Shown: one piece after another, positions 1-7,585 of the stretch
Numbering within the stretch: the first letter of the stretch is position 1
Layout: each line of letters starts with the position of its first letter
Source: an uncultured Eubacteriales bacterium
GTDB taxonomy: Bacteria > Bacillota > Clostridia > Peptostreptococcales > Anaerovoracaceae
DNA: 14,395 nucleotides
Assembly (NCBI GenBank): GCA_910585135.1
Contig: CAJUEB010000038.1
Span: forward strand, 1 to 14,395
Direction of reading: 5' to 3'
Made by a program: the position numbers and the translations under genes
The notes under the pieces: model-generated
What the model saw: the letters and a program-made list of their open reading frames with translations, nothing else
The model's database searches: none
What the model was told of the DNA's origin: nothing

Positions 1-51
1 ATACGAGATTCTCTTCAGTGACTGGAGTTCAGACGTGTGCTCTTCCGATCT
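1..51 (+). other. Illumina P7 adapter with index (artefact)
   Basis: Bases 1-9 match the end of the P7 flow-cell oligonucleotide (ATACGAGAT). Bases 10-17 (TCTCTTCA) sit where an 8-base index sits. Bases 18-51 match the 34-base TruSeq read-2 adapter, starting GTGACTGGAG and ending GCTCTTCCGATCT. This is untrimmed library adapter joined to genomic DNA at 51/52. It truncates the gene that starts at 906 and should be removed before any analysis. Confidence 0.98.
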
Positions 52-906
52 ATCTGCCGCAACGCCACACCTGCCGTTGGCCTCATCTACAACGACCAGA
101 TGCCCTGTCTTTTTTACGGAACCCAGAATTAACGCTTCATCCAGCGGAGAAAGCCAGACCGGATCAATGATTTCCGCCGATACGCCCGCCTCCGCCAGTT
201 TTTCCGCTGCCTGCTCGGCAACAAAACGCATTCTGGAAATAGCAACGATTGTAACGTCCGATCCTTTACGCACCACTTCGCCCTTCCCTGTTTCACACAA
301 ATAAACCTCCTCGGGAACTTCCCCCTGTGTATTGTAAAGGGATTTATTTTCAAAGATTATCACAGGATTCTCATCGCGTATTGCCGCCGAAATTACGCCT
401 TTAGCGGTATATGCCGTCGCAGGAACGGCGACTTTAAAGCCCGGAACATTCAGTGCTGCCGCATAAAGGGACTGCGAATGGTGCATGCCTGCGCTTTGCC
501 CGCCGCCGCATACCGTCCTTACCGTCAGATTGCATGCGATCTTTCCTGCCGACAAATACCGCAATTTTGCTGCTCCGTTAAAAAGCTGATCTCCCGCAAG
601 CCACAAAAAATCATTGAACATCAGTTCAGCAATCGGTTTCAGTCCAACTGTAGCAGCTGCGGCAGCCGCCCCTATATATCCAGCTTCCGAAAGCGGACAG
701 TCTAGCACGCGATCCGTCCCTAATTCCGTGGACATTCCCCGACTGACACCAAAGCTTCCGCCCCATGTGTCAGTCAGCCCCGCCTCTTCGCGCCCTGCGC
801 CGCCGGAAATATCCTGCCCCATAAAAATAATGGTCTCATCCCGTTTCATTTCCTGCACCATAGCTTCTCTTACCGCTTCCAAATACGTTATGTTTCTTCC
901 TGCCAT
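52..906 (-). CDS. acoB: ThDP-dependent dehydrogenase E1 beta subunit (acetoin/pyruvate type), 3' truncated
   Basis: Beta subunit of an alpha2beta2 E1 that decarboxylates a 2-oxo acid, or cleaves acetoin, on thiamine diphosphate and passes the acyl group to a lipoyl E2. The 285 readable codons hold the pyrimidine-binding domain (about residues 5-180) and most of the transketolase C-terminal domain. Visible marks are PLSEAG (71-76, with the Glu that activates ThDP), GMHHSQS (140-146), a PGFKVAVPATAYTAKG stretch and NPVIIFE (180-186). The last 40-50 residues expected for this family (about 325-335 in all) are lost at the adapter junction, so no stop codon is seen. Start at 906 follows GGAGG with 7-base spacing. 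It lies 55 bases after the alpha subunit stop, same strand. The symbol marks family resemblance to AcoB; pyruvate or another keto substrate is not excluded. Confidence 0.9.
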
Positions 907-961
907 TCCTGTATCCTCCAAATGCTCTGTCCGTCAACTACCCAATGGATATGCTTATTCA

Positions 962-1972
962 TTATCTTCCACCGTATGCCTTCGCCCCCGCGCCGCCATT
1001 TTCATATGTATCCGCATAGACATACTCCGTAACCTCCTCTGGATCAGGAAAGGGGCTGTCCATTGCGAAGGCGATTGCATCCGCAACTGCTTTATCGACC
1101 TCTTTATCGACCTCATCAAAATCGGCATCTTCCAACAAACCAGCATCCAGCATTTTGTCTCGAAACAGCGTGATGCAGTCCCGTTCGTTACGGTAATATT
1201 CCATCTCTTCCGCATACCGATAACCCTTCGCATCTCCTACATAATGGCCGGAATATAAATATGTCTTACATTCCAATAACGTAGGGCCTTCCCCGTTTCT
1301 TGCCCGCGCTATGGCTCTTGCTGCGGCATCGCTTACGGCCTCAACATCCATTCCGTCCACGATTTCGCTGGCTACACCGTACCCTTCCGCCCTTACGGCA
1401 ATATCCTTGCATTTCTGATGATATTCCTGCGGTGTGGATTGTGCATACAAATTGTTTTCACAAACGAAAATCACCGGCAGAGTCCATATAGCAGCGAGGT
1501 TAATCGCTTCGTGAAAAGTACCTTCATTGACAGAACCGTCCCCGAAAAAACATACCGAAACCTGTTTTGTCCCTAACTTCTTAAATGCAAGCCCCAGCCC
1601 AGCGGCCATGGGAAACCCTGCTCCCACAATACCCGTCGTCCCAAGCATGCCATTGTCCATATCCGTCATATGCATAGACCCACCTCTGCCCCTGCAAAGG
1701 CCTGTTCGTTTTCCCATAATTTCAGCGGCGATTTTCGTAAGCTCGCTGCCCTTTGCAATAAAATGCCCATGGCCTCTATGGGTGCTGGTTACAAAGTCAT
1801 CCCTGTTTAGATTCATGCAAACACCGGCCGCAACAGCTTCTTCCCCCAAGTAAAGATGGATAAATCCTGGAACATTTCCATCATAGAACTCTTTCTGAAA
1901 AGCATTCTCCGCCTTTCTGATGGAAATCATCTTTCGATACATTTCCTTCTGGTTCTCTATCGACTTCTCCAT
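962..1972 (-). CDS. acoA: ThDP-dependent dehydrogenase E1 alpha subunit (acetoin dehydrogenase type)
   Basis: Alpha subunit of the same E1 complex, 336 residues, normal length. It carries the ThDP/Mg motif GDGSVNEG beginning at residue 144 and closing with ENN near 172-174. It also has the AcoA-like block with HLYLGEEAVAAG (39-50), STHRGHGH (63-70) and GRGGSMHM (95-102). The spacing and wording of these blocks resemble acetoin dehydrogenase alpha more than classical pyruvate dehydrogenase alpha, but the two families intergrade. Start is supported by AGGAAG about 10 bases before the ATG. It follows the glycyl radical enzyme gene by 76 bases with no clear terminator between, so co-transcription is likely. 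No E2 or E3 gene is in the window; they may lie beyond the truncated left end. Confidence 0.92.
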   Translation of the reverse strand: MEKSIENQKEMYRKMISIRKAENAFQKEFYDGNVPGFIHLYLGEEAVAAGVCMNLNRDDFVTSTHRGHGHFIAKGSELTKIAAEIMGKRTGLCRGRGGSMHMTDMDNGMLGTTGIVGAGFPMAAGLGLAFKKLGTKQVSVCFFGDGSVNEGTFHEAINLAAIWTLPVIFVCENNLYAQSTPQEYHQKCKDIAVRAEGYGVASEIVDGMDVEAVSDAAARAIARARNGEGPTLLECKTYLYSGHYVGDAKGYRYAEEMEYYRNERDCITLFRDKMLDAGLLEDADFDEVDKEVDKAVADAIAFAMDSPFPDPEEVTEYVYADTYENGGAGAKAYGGR

Positions 1973-2048
1973 GTTTTAAATACTTCCTTTCGTCTCGCAT
2001 CGTTGTCATGCGTTTTCATCATATACCGTTTTTATGCCGCCCGTCCCC

Positions 2049-4586
2049 TCAGCAGGACTGAATCGCCTTGTTGATTACGGAATCCTGCATCACTTCGCTC
2101 AAATCCACGAACCTGGCTGTATAGCCTCCAATCCTTACAAACAGGCCCTTGTGCCTTTCTGGATGCAGCTTGGCATCCTTGAGTACTTCAAGGCTGACCA
2201 CATTGTACTGTACCGACTGGCCGCCTTCGCTGATAAACGTCCTGATCAGATCTCCCCATTTGCTAAGTTCCCGTTTTGTTTTAAGGGAATTTAGATCCAT
2301 GCTCTGTGCAAAGGTGATTCCGTTGACGGTTCTTCTGGTGTCAATGCCCTTGACATGAGATCGGTGCGTCGCAGTAGGTCCCCGTTGCTCTGCATATTGC
2401 GACGGCGCAACGGTATCCGATAACATTTCTCCGGCAAATCTTCCATCTGGGGTGGCATCTACGTCTTCCCCTAAAACGTGATTCTGCGTAACGCTGAAAA
2501 ATCCGCAAAGATACCTGCCGCCCCGCATGGTAGGATGCTTTTCGTATGCATCCATGAAAGCATCGGAAATAAACCTTGCCCAGTTATCGGCAACGTCGTT
2601 ATCAGTCCCGTATTTCGGGGCTTTAAGGCATTTTGCCCGCAGTATTTCATGCCCCTCCCAGTTATCAGCCAGTGCTGCCGTCATTTCTTCCATGCTGCAT
2701 ACCGCATCTTCAAACACTACCTTTTCCAGTGCCGCCATGCAATCAGCCGCTGTTCCAAGTCCAGTCCCGATCGCTCCGACGTAATTGTATTTACATCCGC
2801 CTTTATTCAGGTCGATTCCCGTCTTTCGCGCAGTCGGATGCATCAGGTTATGATACGGCGTCGGAACAAACGTATAAAACGAATACTCGATCATGTTGTT
2901 GATTGCCACGTTCATTTCTACCGCATATTCAAGCTGTGCCTTGACTGCTGCGGCAAATTCGTCGATCGTATTAAATTCCCCTGCTTTTCCAGTATGCGGC
3001 CCTACTTGGATTCCGTTCCTTGGATTTTTGCCGTCATGCAGGGCAAGTTCGATCGGCTTCACTAAATCAAAATATCCGGCATTCTGATGACCATGGGTAT
3101 CAACGCCGAGCGCCGTATTAGGATCTGACTGGTTTTCCTGGCAGCCCACATCAGCATAATTTCTCGCTTCCTGCAATGTCATGCCAAGCTGCCCCATCAG
3201 CCCTGGAATAATCGCCTCATCATTGATGATCTGCGGAACACCGCCGCTCGTTCTGAGGATTTCCATGATTGCCGTCAGGAAGTCTTCCGGCGTATTGTTG
3301 TGCAGCCTAGCGGAAATGATCGGATCGTTCAAATGGATATGCGCGTGTCCTTCCAGCACCATATAACTTAAAAGGCTGGTAGAATCCTTCCCATAGATAT
3401 CCGTCCCGCCTATAGTGATCTTATCGTTCGTATGCCATCCCGGCGTCGCCCTGGAACCCCGCCAGTCCACCAGTTGATTTCTATAACAAAATGTAACCAT
3501 AAAGCATTCCAGAAGCTCCTGCGCCTGTTGCCTGTCAAGGCCGGCTGCCATATCCTTCTCTAAAATGTCCTGCATATAACAGTCGAACCGCCCCAGTGAA
3601 TGGGATACGCCAGCATCCGTCAGCCATGTGATCATATGTGCAAAATGAAGGGATTGCATCGCCTCCCACCAGTTCCTCGCCGGATTTTCCGGTACATTGC
3701 GGCAATTTTCCGCCATCTGCTTCAATTCTTTGATTCTGTCGGCATCTGTTTCTTCCCGTGCCATTTTCTCAGCCAGCTCTGCACACCTTCGGGCATAAGC
3801 AATCACACCTTCCAACACAATGATCATCGCCTGATAATGATCCAGCCGTTCTAATTTCCTAAAATCATCAATATTCGCTGCCTTTATTTTTGAAATTTCT
3901 TCCTCGATTTCTGCCCTAAAATGCCTATATCCTTGGTAAACCACGCCTCTGTAGTCCTGAATGGTATGGCAAAGCCCGATTCTTGTGACAGGAAATGAAG
4001 TGAAGGAATCATTCCAGTAATCGATAGCCTCCGGTTTGTACCGTTCCAACATTTTAACAGTCCCTGCATGAAGCGTGCGCTCTTTCCAGTACGGGATAAT
4101 TTCTGTCTCAAGCTCTTTCTTGTCTTCTGGTTTAAAGTGAAATTCGATAAATTCACGAATCGGAATGGAATCGATTTCCCGCATAACCGTCCCATTAATC
4201 TCCGTTTCATTTAAAAGCCATGCGCTGTGAAATTCCGGTTCTATCTCAACACCATTTTTCTTTGAGCTCGGATATCCCATTAAAAGTTGTCCTTCTGGAA
4301 CATAAATGCCTATATTTTCCAAAACGTGCCGGAAGGCTTTCGCTCTTCTTATCACAGGTGCATCGCCTTCTGTTTGCCGATAGGATTCCGTCAGAAGCCT
4401 CGCCCGGTCAATCGATATCTCGCCTCTCTTGCCATCGTTTCCTTCAACGATTTCATCCCGCAAAAGCTGTATTCTCTTTTCGCGATAGCTGTCTTCTTTT
4501 AGTGCAAACCGATCGAACACCTCTCCCGACCAAGGGGTCTTTTCTCTTTCCCACCAACACTGCTGGCGTTGAATCTTGTTGTTCAT
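2049..4586 (-). CDS. Glycyl radical enzyme, eliminase-like (PFL/GDH/CutC superfamily), substrate unknown
   Basis: Oxygen-sensitive radical enzyme of 845 residues, about the length of choline TMA-lyase and longer than PFL (about 760). The PFL-like domain runs from roughly residue 20 to 690. The active-site Cys is C482 in VGCQE (480-484). A Glu two residues after the Cys is the hallmark of dehydratase and C-X lyase members (glycerol dehydratase, CutC, isethionate lyase) and is absent from true PFL. The C-terminal glycyl radical loop is VRIGGYTARF, with G821 as the expected radical site. The usual residue after Cys in known eliminases is Val (GCVE); here it is Gln, followed by NQSD instead of a Pro-rich stretch, so it may be a distinct clade. 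Start has AGGAGG with 7-base spacing. Its activase is directly upstream. Likely role: dehydration or elimination of an amine or sulfonate from the compound imported by the BCCT carrier (inference). It ends in an unusual terminal Cys. Confidence 0.93.
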   Translation of the reverse strand: MNNKIQRQQCWWEREKTPWSGEVFDRFALKEDSYREKRIQLLRDEIVEGNDGKRGEISIDRARLLTESYRQTEGDAPVIRRAKAFRHVLENIGIYVPEGQLLMGYPSSKKNGVEIEPEFHSAWLLNETEINGTVMREIDSIPIREFIEFHFKPEDKKELETEIIPYWKERTLHAGTVKMLERYKPEAIDYWNDSFTSFPVTRIGLCHTIQDYRGVVYQGYRHFRAEIEEEISKIKAANIDDFRKLERLDHYQAMIIVLEGVIAYARRCAELAEKMAREETDADRIKELKQMAENCRNVPENPARNWWEAMQSLHFAHMITWLTDAGVSHSLGRFDCYMQDILEKDMAAGLDRQQAQELLECFMVTFCYRNQLVDWRGSRATPGWHTNDKITIGGTDIYGKDSTSLLSYMVLEGHAHIHLNDPIISARLHNNTPEDFLTAIMEILRTSGGVPQIINDEAIIPGLMGQLGMTLQEARNYADVGCQENQSDPNTALGVDTHGHQNAGYFDLVKPIELALHDGKNPRNGIQVGPHTGKAGEFNTIDEFAAAVKAQLEYAVEMNVAINNMIEYSFYTFVPTPYHNLMHPTARKTGIDLNKGGCKYNYVGAIGTGLGTAADCMAALEKVVFEDAVCSMEEMTAALADNWEGHEILRAKCLKAPKYGTDNDVADNWARFISDAFMDAYEKHPTMRGGRYLCGFFSVTQNHVLGEDVDATPDGRFAGEMLSDTVAPSQYAEQRGPTATHRSHVKGIDTRRTVNGITFAQSMDLNSLKTKRELSKWGDLIRTFISEGGQSVQYNVVSLEVLKDAKLHPERHKGLFVRIGGYTARFVDLSEVMQDSVINKAIQSC

Positions 4587-4648
4587 CCACTGTTCCTCCT
4601 GTTTTCTGTCTGTTTCTTTATCTGTCCAGCCTATCTAGCCCGATCTAT

Positions 4649-5551
4649 CTAATATGCGATGTGAATGTCATCGTATTTTTCAAAAATATCATTATATTGC
4701 CCGATCTGCGCTTCCATGTCATCCGAAAATTTAAGCGCTTCAAGCCCTTTTAAGCTGTACTCTCTCGAAAGCCTTTCATATTTTTCCTCTCCTAAATTGT
4801 GATACGGCATGAGATTTATTTCCCGTATGCCGATCTCGTCCGCCAGCGCAAGCATCTCCGCCAGCTCCTTCCTGATAAAGTTATGTTTCGGAATCAGGGG
4901 AATCCGCATAATTACGTTTTTTCCCCGTTCCCGCAAATATTTGATGTTTTTTAGAATCAATCCGTTGGACGTTCCCGTCAATTTCCTATGAAGCGTATCA
5001 TCAATGCTCTTGATATCGTATAGAAAAACATCCACGTAATTCAGGACGCGTTCTAGATCTTCCGTCGGAACGCAGCCGGTCGTTTCAACCGCCGTATTGA
5101 TGTTCAGATCATAGCAGTCCCGCAGGAGCTTCTCGCAGAAACCGATCCACATGAGAGGCTCGCCGCCAGATAGTGTAACGCCGCCGCCCGACCGCCGGAA
5201 ATATGCCCGGTCAGCATTTATTTGCCTCATGATCTCCCTGGTCTCCATCTGCTGCCCGACTTTCCTGAGCGCACCATGAGGGCATTCTTTTACGCACCTG
5301 CCGCAGCTCAAGCAGTTCACTCTGTCTATTTTCGGTATACCGTCTACCGTGGTCATTGCGTGTTTTTCGCAAACTGCTGCACACCTGCCACAGCGGCGGC
5401 AGGAATCCTTATGAAATTCCACTTCCACATGCGTCTCTTGGGATTCTGGGTTACAACACCAGAGACACCGCAGCGGACAGCCCTTCAAAAAAATGATCGT
5501 CCGTATGCCAGGCCCATCATGCAGGGAATAACGCTGCACGTCGAAAACCAT
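4649..5551 (-). CDS. Glycyl radical enzyme activase (radical SAM)
   Basis: Uses S-adenosylmethionine and a 4Fe-4S cluster to install the glycyl radical on the neighbouring enzyme. With the start chosen here it has 300 residues. The radical SAM motif is CPLRCLWC (C25, C29, C32), preceded by the family signature HDGPGIRT. Two ferredoxin-type clusters follow: CRRCGRCAAVC (51-61) and CLSCGRCVKEC (80-90). This insertion is typical of activases for eliminase-type enzymes and is missing in PflA. SGGEP lies at 128-132. Start is uncertain. ATG 5551 has AAGGA 10 bases upstream and gives the usual short N terminus. A much stronger AAGGAGG at 5581-5587 sits near TTG 5578 and ATA 5572. A GTG at 5605 is also in frame but has no ribosome site and lies beside a hairpin. 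The stop is TAG. Confidence 0.93.
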   Translation of the reverse strand: MVFDVQRYSLHDGPGIRTIIFLKGCPLRCLWCCNPESQETHVEVEFHKDSCRRCGRCAAVCEKHAMTTVDGIPKIDRVNCLSCGRCVKECPHGALRKVGQQMETREIMRQINADRAYFRRSGGGVTLSGGEPLMWIGFCEKLLRDCYDLNINTAVETTGCVPTEDLERVLNYVDVFLYDIKSIDDTLHRKLTGTSNGLILKNIKYLRERGKNVIMRIPLIPKHNFIRKELAEMLALADEIGIREINLMPYHNLGEEKYERLSREYSLKGLEALKFSDDMEAQIGQYNDIFEKYDDIHIAY

Positions 5552-5588
5552 TGCACTGTTATCCTTTTCTATCGTCAACACCTCCTTA

Positions 5589-5627
5589 ATGCCGATGATG
5601 GCCACTTAATATGGCCACCATCGGCAT
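5589..5627 (-). promoter_or_regulatory. Intercistronic hairpin between transporter and activase
   Basis: Two 16-base arms (5589-5604 and 5612-5627) flank a 7-base loop. On the minus-strand RNA all 16 pairs form, one as a G-U wobble (5618 with 5598). On the plus strand the same position is an A-C mismatch, so the structure is made for the minus-strand transcript. It starts 29 bases after the transporter stop and ends one base before the AAGGAGG ribosome site of the activase. There is no U-run, so it is not a terminator. It could stabilise or process the mRNA and set a different expression level for transporter and enzyme. Confidence 0.75.
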
Positions 5628-5656
5628 CTCTCAAAGCCTGCCTCTTTTCTGATCCG

Positions 5657-7309
5657 TTATTTAGACGCTTCGGCCGCTTCCCCCGAAGCTGCCTCTGCTT
5701 CTTCTCGCTGCGTTGTTTCAAGAGCGGCCTTCTGCCCTAGCTCAGAATCCAGATCCATCTTAGAACCGCGCCCATATTCGATTCCTTTATCCTCCTTGAG
5801 CCATCTCGCGAGGAATATCCAGAGGAAAATGCCAATAATCATAACTGGCCATCCTGTAATGTTTGCGATGGCCTCAAACAGCCACAGCTCTGCACCCAAC
5901 ATATCCATAACCAGCGGAATAACCGCCAAAATCACGCACCAGATGAACTTCATCGAAAATAATGGTTCTTTTCCTACGGCAACTTTTTTCATGGTCGCCT
6001 GTGCAAGGACCACAGAAGTACCATCCATAGCCGTTGCAACGAAAATGATCATCATTAACCCAAAAATGACTACGCCAAGAACCGGCCCCATTCCCATATC
6101 CTGAACTACTTCAATCGCAGCAGCCGTACTGCCGGATTCATTGTATACGGAAATGTAGTCTGCTTTCCCATTCATTTGGTTGTACATTCCTACGCTGCCG
6201 TTAATTCCGAACATGACCCAGACTCCTACAGGAATGCAAACCAAGCAGGAAAGGATCATTTCCCTAAAAGTTCTGCCATATGAAATCGTGATCATAAACC
6301 CAGCCATCATGGCGACATAAGCCCAACTGTAGCAGTAACAGAATAACGTATTGCTCTGTGCATATCCAGATTCATAAAACGGGTCAGTATTAGTTCCGAT
6401 CGTAAAGAAATCATCCAGCATGATTCCAAAGGAATTAACGATATTATCTAGAACAAAACGGGTAGGTCCAAGCAACAATGCAGCAATCAGAAATGCGTAA
6501 AGCAACCACATATTGATTTTACTCAGGTTCTGAACACCCTTTTGAATTCCCAACGAGGCACTTCCCGTAAATATAATGGCCATAATAACGATTACTACTA
6601 CGTTGACCACATTCGTATTGCTTGCGCCTGTAAGTTCACATACACAAGCGGTAATCTTCGGTACGCCGTATCCCAGCGTACAGGTCATTCCGCCTAAAAC
6701 AACAAAGATAAAGATAACATTTAATACCTTTATAAACCAGTCTGGAATATTTCGTTTAGACATGGTCGCGAACACATCACCTAGTCTCGCCGCATTCTTC
6801 TTTCTTACATAGAAGCAATAACAAAATGGAATCGCCAAGAACAGATTCAAGGAGCAAGTCGTAAATCCCCATTCAAACATACTCAATGCATTAGAGATGC
6901 GATAGGACTCTAACGATAATGGCTCCAAGCCAAACGGCGGATTCTGTACAATATCCACCCAATCCAGGAAGGACAGCACGACGGTTGCGCTCCCAAATCC
7001 CGCACACCAAAGCATTGCCCAGTAAGAATAAAATGAATACTTTGGCGTAGCGTTCGGACCGCCCATCCTGATCTTGCCCACCGGCGAAAATGCGATGGCG
7101 AGAGCGACCCCGACCATTACAAGCGGAATCATCAAAAACAACCACGTTGCATTTTTGGCAAATGCCGTCCCTGCATCAGCGATCGCTACCATGGCGTTTG
7201 GAGAAACGAGCAGCCAAATGACCAAGGCGATTACAACTGCGATAATAAGAACAACCATCCACATTTCATAATCTTTCGTCCGTGCGCTTTTAACTTTTGT
7301 CTCTTGCAT
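5657..7309 (-). CDS. BCCT-family transporter (betaine/carnitine/choline type), divergent
   Basis: Inner-membrane carrier of 550 residues with about 12 hydrophobic segments between residues 17 and 502. Family marks are LSKINMWLL (262-270) with GPTRFVL downstream (281-287), and ISYGRTFREMI (342-352). BCCT carriers move zwitterions and quaternary compounds such as betaine, carnitine, choline and ectoine, driven by Na+ or H+ or by exchange. Odd points: the glycine-rich segment of helix 3 is CAGFGSATVVLSF instead of the usual GxGxG, and the Trp-rich aromatic box before the GRT motif keeps only one Trp (YSWAYV). Ligand and coupling may therefore differ from the classical members. A 48-residue acidic, Ala/Glu-rich tail ends the protein. 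Start: AGGTGGTG 9 bases before ATG. It is the first gene of the minus-strand operon, downstream of a sigma-54 promoter. Confidence 0.9.
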   Translation of the reverse strand: MQETKVKSARTKDYEMWMVVLIIAVVIALVIWLLVSPNAMVAIADAGTAFAKNATWLFLMIPLVMVGVALAIAFSPVGKIRMGGPNATPKYSFYSYWAMLWCAGFGSATVVLSFLDWVDIVQNPPFGLEPLSLESYRISNALSMFEWGFTTCSLNLFLAIPFCYCFYVRKKNAARLGDVFATMSKRNIPDWFIKVLNVIFIFVVLGGMTCTLGYGVPKITACVCELTGASNTNVVNVVVIVIMAIIFTGSASLGIQKGVQNLSKINMWLLYAFLIAALLLGPTRFVLDNIVNSFGIMLDDFFTIGTNTDPFYESGYAQSNTLFCYCYSWAYVAMMAGFMITISYGRTFREMILSCLVCIPVGVWVMFGINGSVGMYNQMNGKADYISVYNESGSTAAAIEVVQDMGMGPVLGVVIFGLMMIIFVATAMDGTSVVLAQATMKKVAVGKEPLFSMKFIWCVILAVIPLVMDMLGAELWLFEAIANITGWPVMIIGIFLWIFLARWLKEDKGIEYGRGSKMDLDSELGQKAALETTQREEAEAASGEAAEASK

Positions 7310-7339
7310 AATGGATTACACCACCTTTCTAAAGAACAT

Positions 7340-7365
7340 TAACCAATGATAACCAAGGTAACCAG
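7340..7365 (-). repeat. Three TAACCA units in the transporter leader
   Basis: TAACCAA at 7340 and 7350 and TAACCAG at 7359 (plus-strand reading) are spaced 10 and 9 bases, close to one helical turn. They lie in the 5' leader of the transporter mRNA, about 30-55 bases before its start codon. They could be a binding site for a regulator or chance; no known operator is recognised. Confidence 0.4.
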
Positions 7366-7452
7366 GCTGTTTTCATGTTTGTGGGCAAGCGTATGCATGG
7401 GCATCATCACTATGCAACACGAACGCTGCCTGCGTTGTTATCTTACACTTAG

Positions 7453-7468
7453 TGCAACAACCTTGCCA
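7453..7468 (-). promoter_or_regulatory. Sigma-54 (-24/-12) promoter of the transporter/glycyl radical operon
   Basis: Read on the minus strand the site is TGGCAAGGTTGTTGCA. It has the invariant GG and GC ten bases apart and matches the TGGCAC-N5-TTGCA consensus at all but one of its specified positions. Transcription should start near 7442, giving a leader of about 130 bases before the transporter ATG at 7309. A sigma-54 activator gene lies directly upstream. Confidence 0.8.
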
Positions 7469-7486
7469 ATTTTCATGCAACACAAA

Positions 7487-7521
7487 AAAAAGACAGTTTT
7501 TGCGATTTTTCCTGTCTTTTT
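7487..7521 (-). terminator. Probable intrinsic terminator of the sigma-54 activator gene
   Basis: Perfect 10-bp inverted repeat (AAAAAGACAG / CTGTCTTTTT) with a 15-base loop. On the minus strand the 3' arm runs into eight U residues. It lies between the activator stop (7586) and the sigma-54 promoter (7468), where a terminator would insulate the two units. The stem is A/U-rich with only five strong central pairs. It could instead be an upstream activator site for the promoter. Confidence 0.5.
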
Positions 7522-7585
7522 CTCTATATTTGATTGTATTCAGCACGTTTTAGTCATTTGTGCCAGTCTTTTTTGACTAGCATAG

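Noticed and set aside
35..304. Plus-strand open frame of 89 codons at the left end
   Set aside because: It starts inside the Illumina adapter and runs antisense to the E1 beta gene; an artefact.
2478..3065. Long plus-strand open frame (195 codons) opposite the glycyl radical enzyme gene
   Set aside because: Antisense shadow of a gene with strong family motifs; no ribosome site and low-complexity Cys/Ser/His-rich translation.
2049..4586. Calling the glycyl radical enzyme pyruvate formate-lyase or choline TMA-lyase
   Set aside because: PFL has two adjacent active-site Cys and no Cys-x-Glu; CutC normally has GCVE and a neighbouring acetaldehyde dehydrogenase. Neither fits well enough to assign.
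5222..5740. Plus-strand open frame of 172 codons
   Set aside because: It runs antisense across the activase and into the transporter gene and across the hairpin; no recognisable domain or ribosome site.
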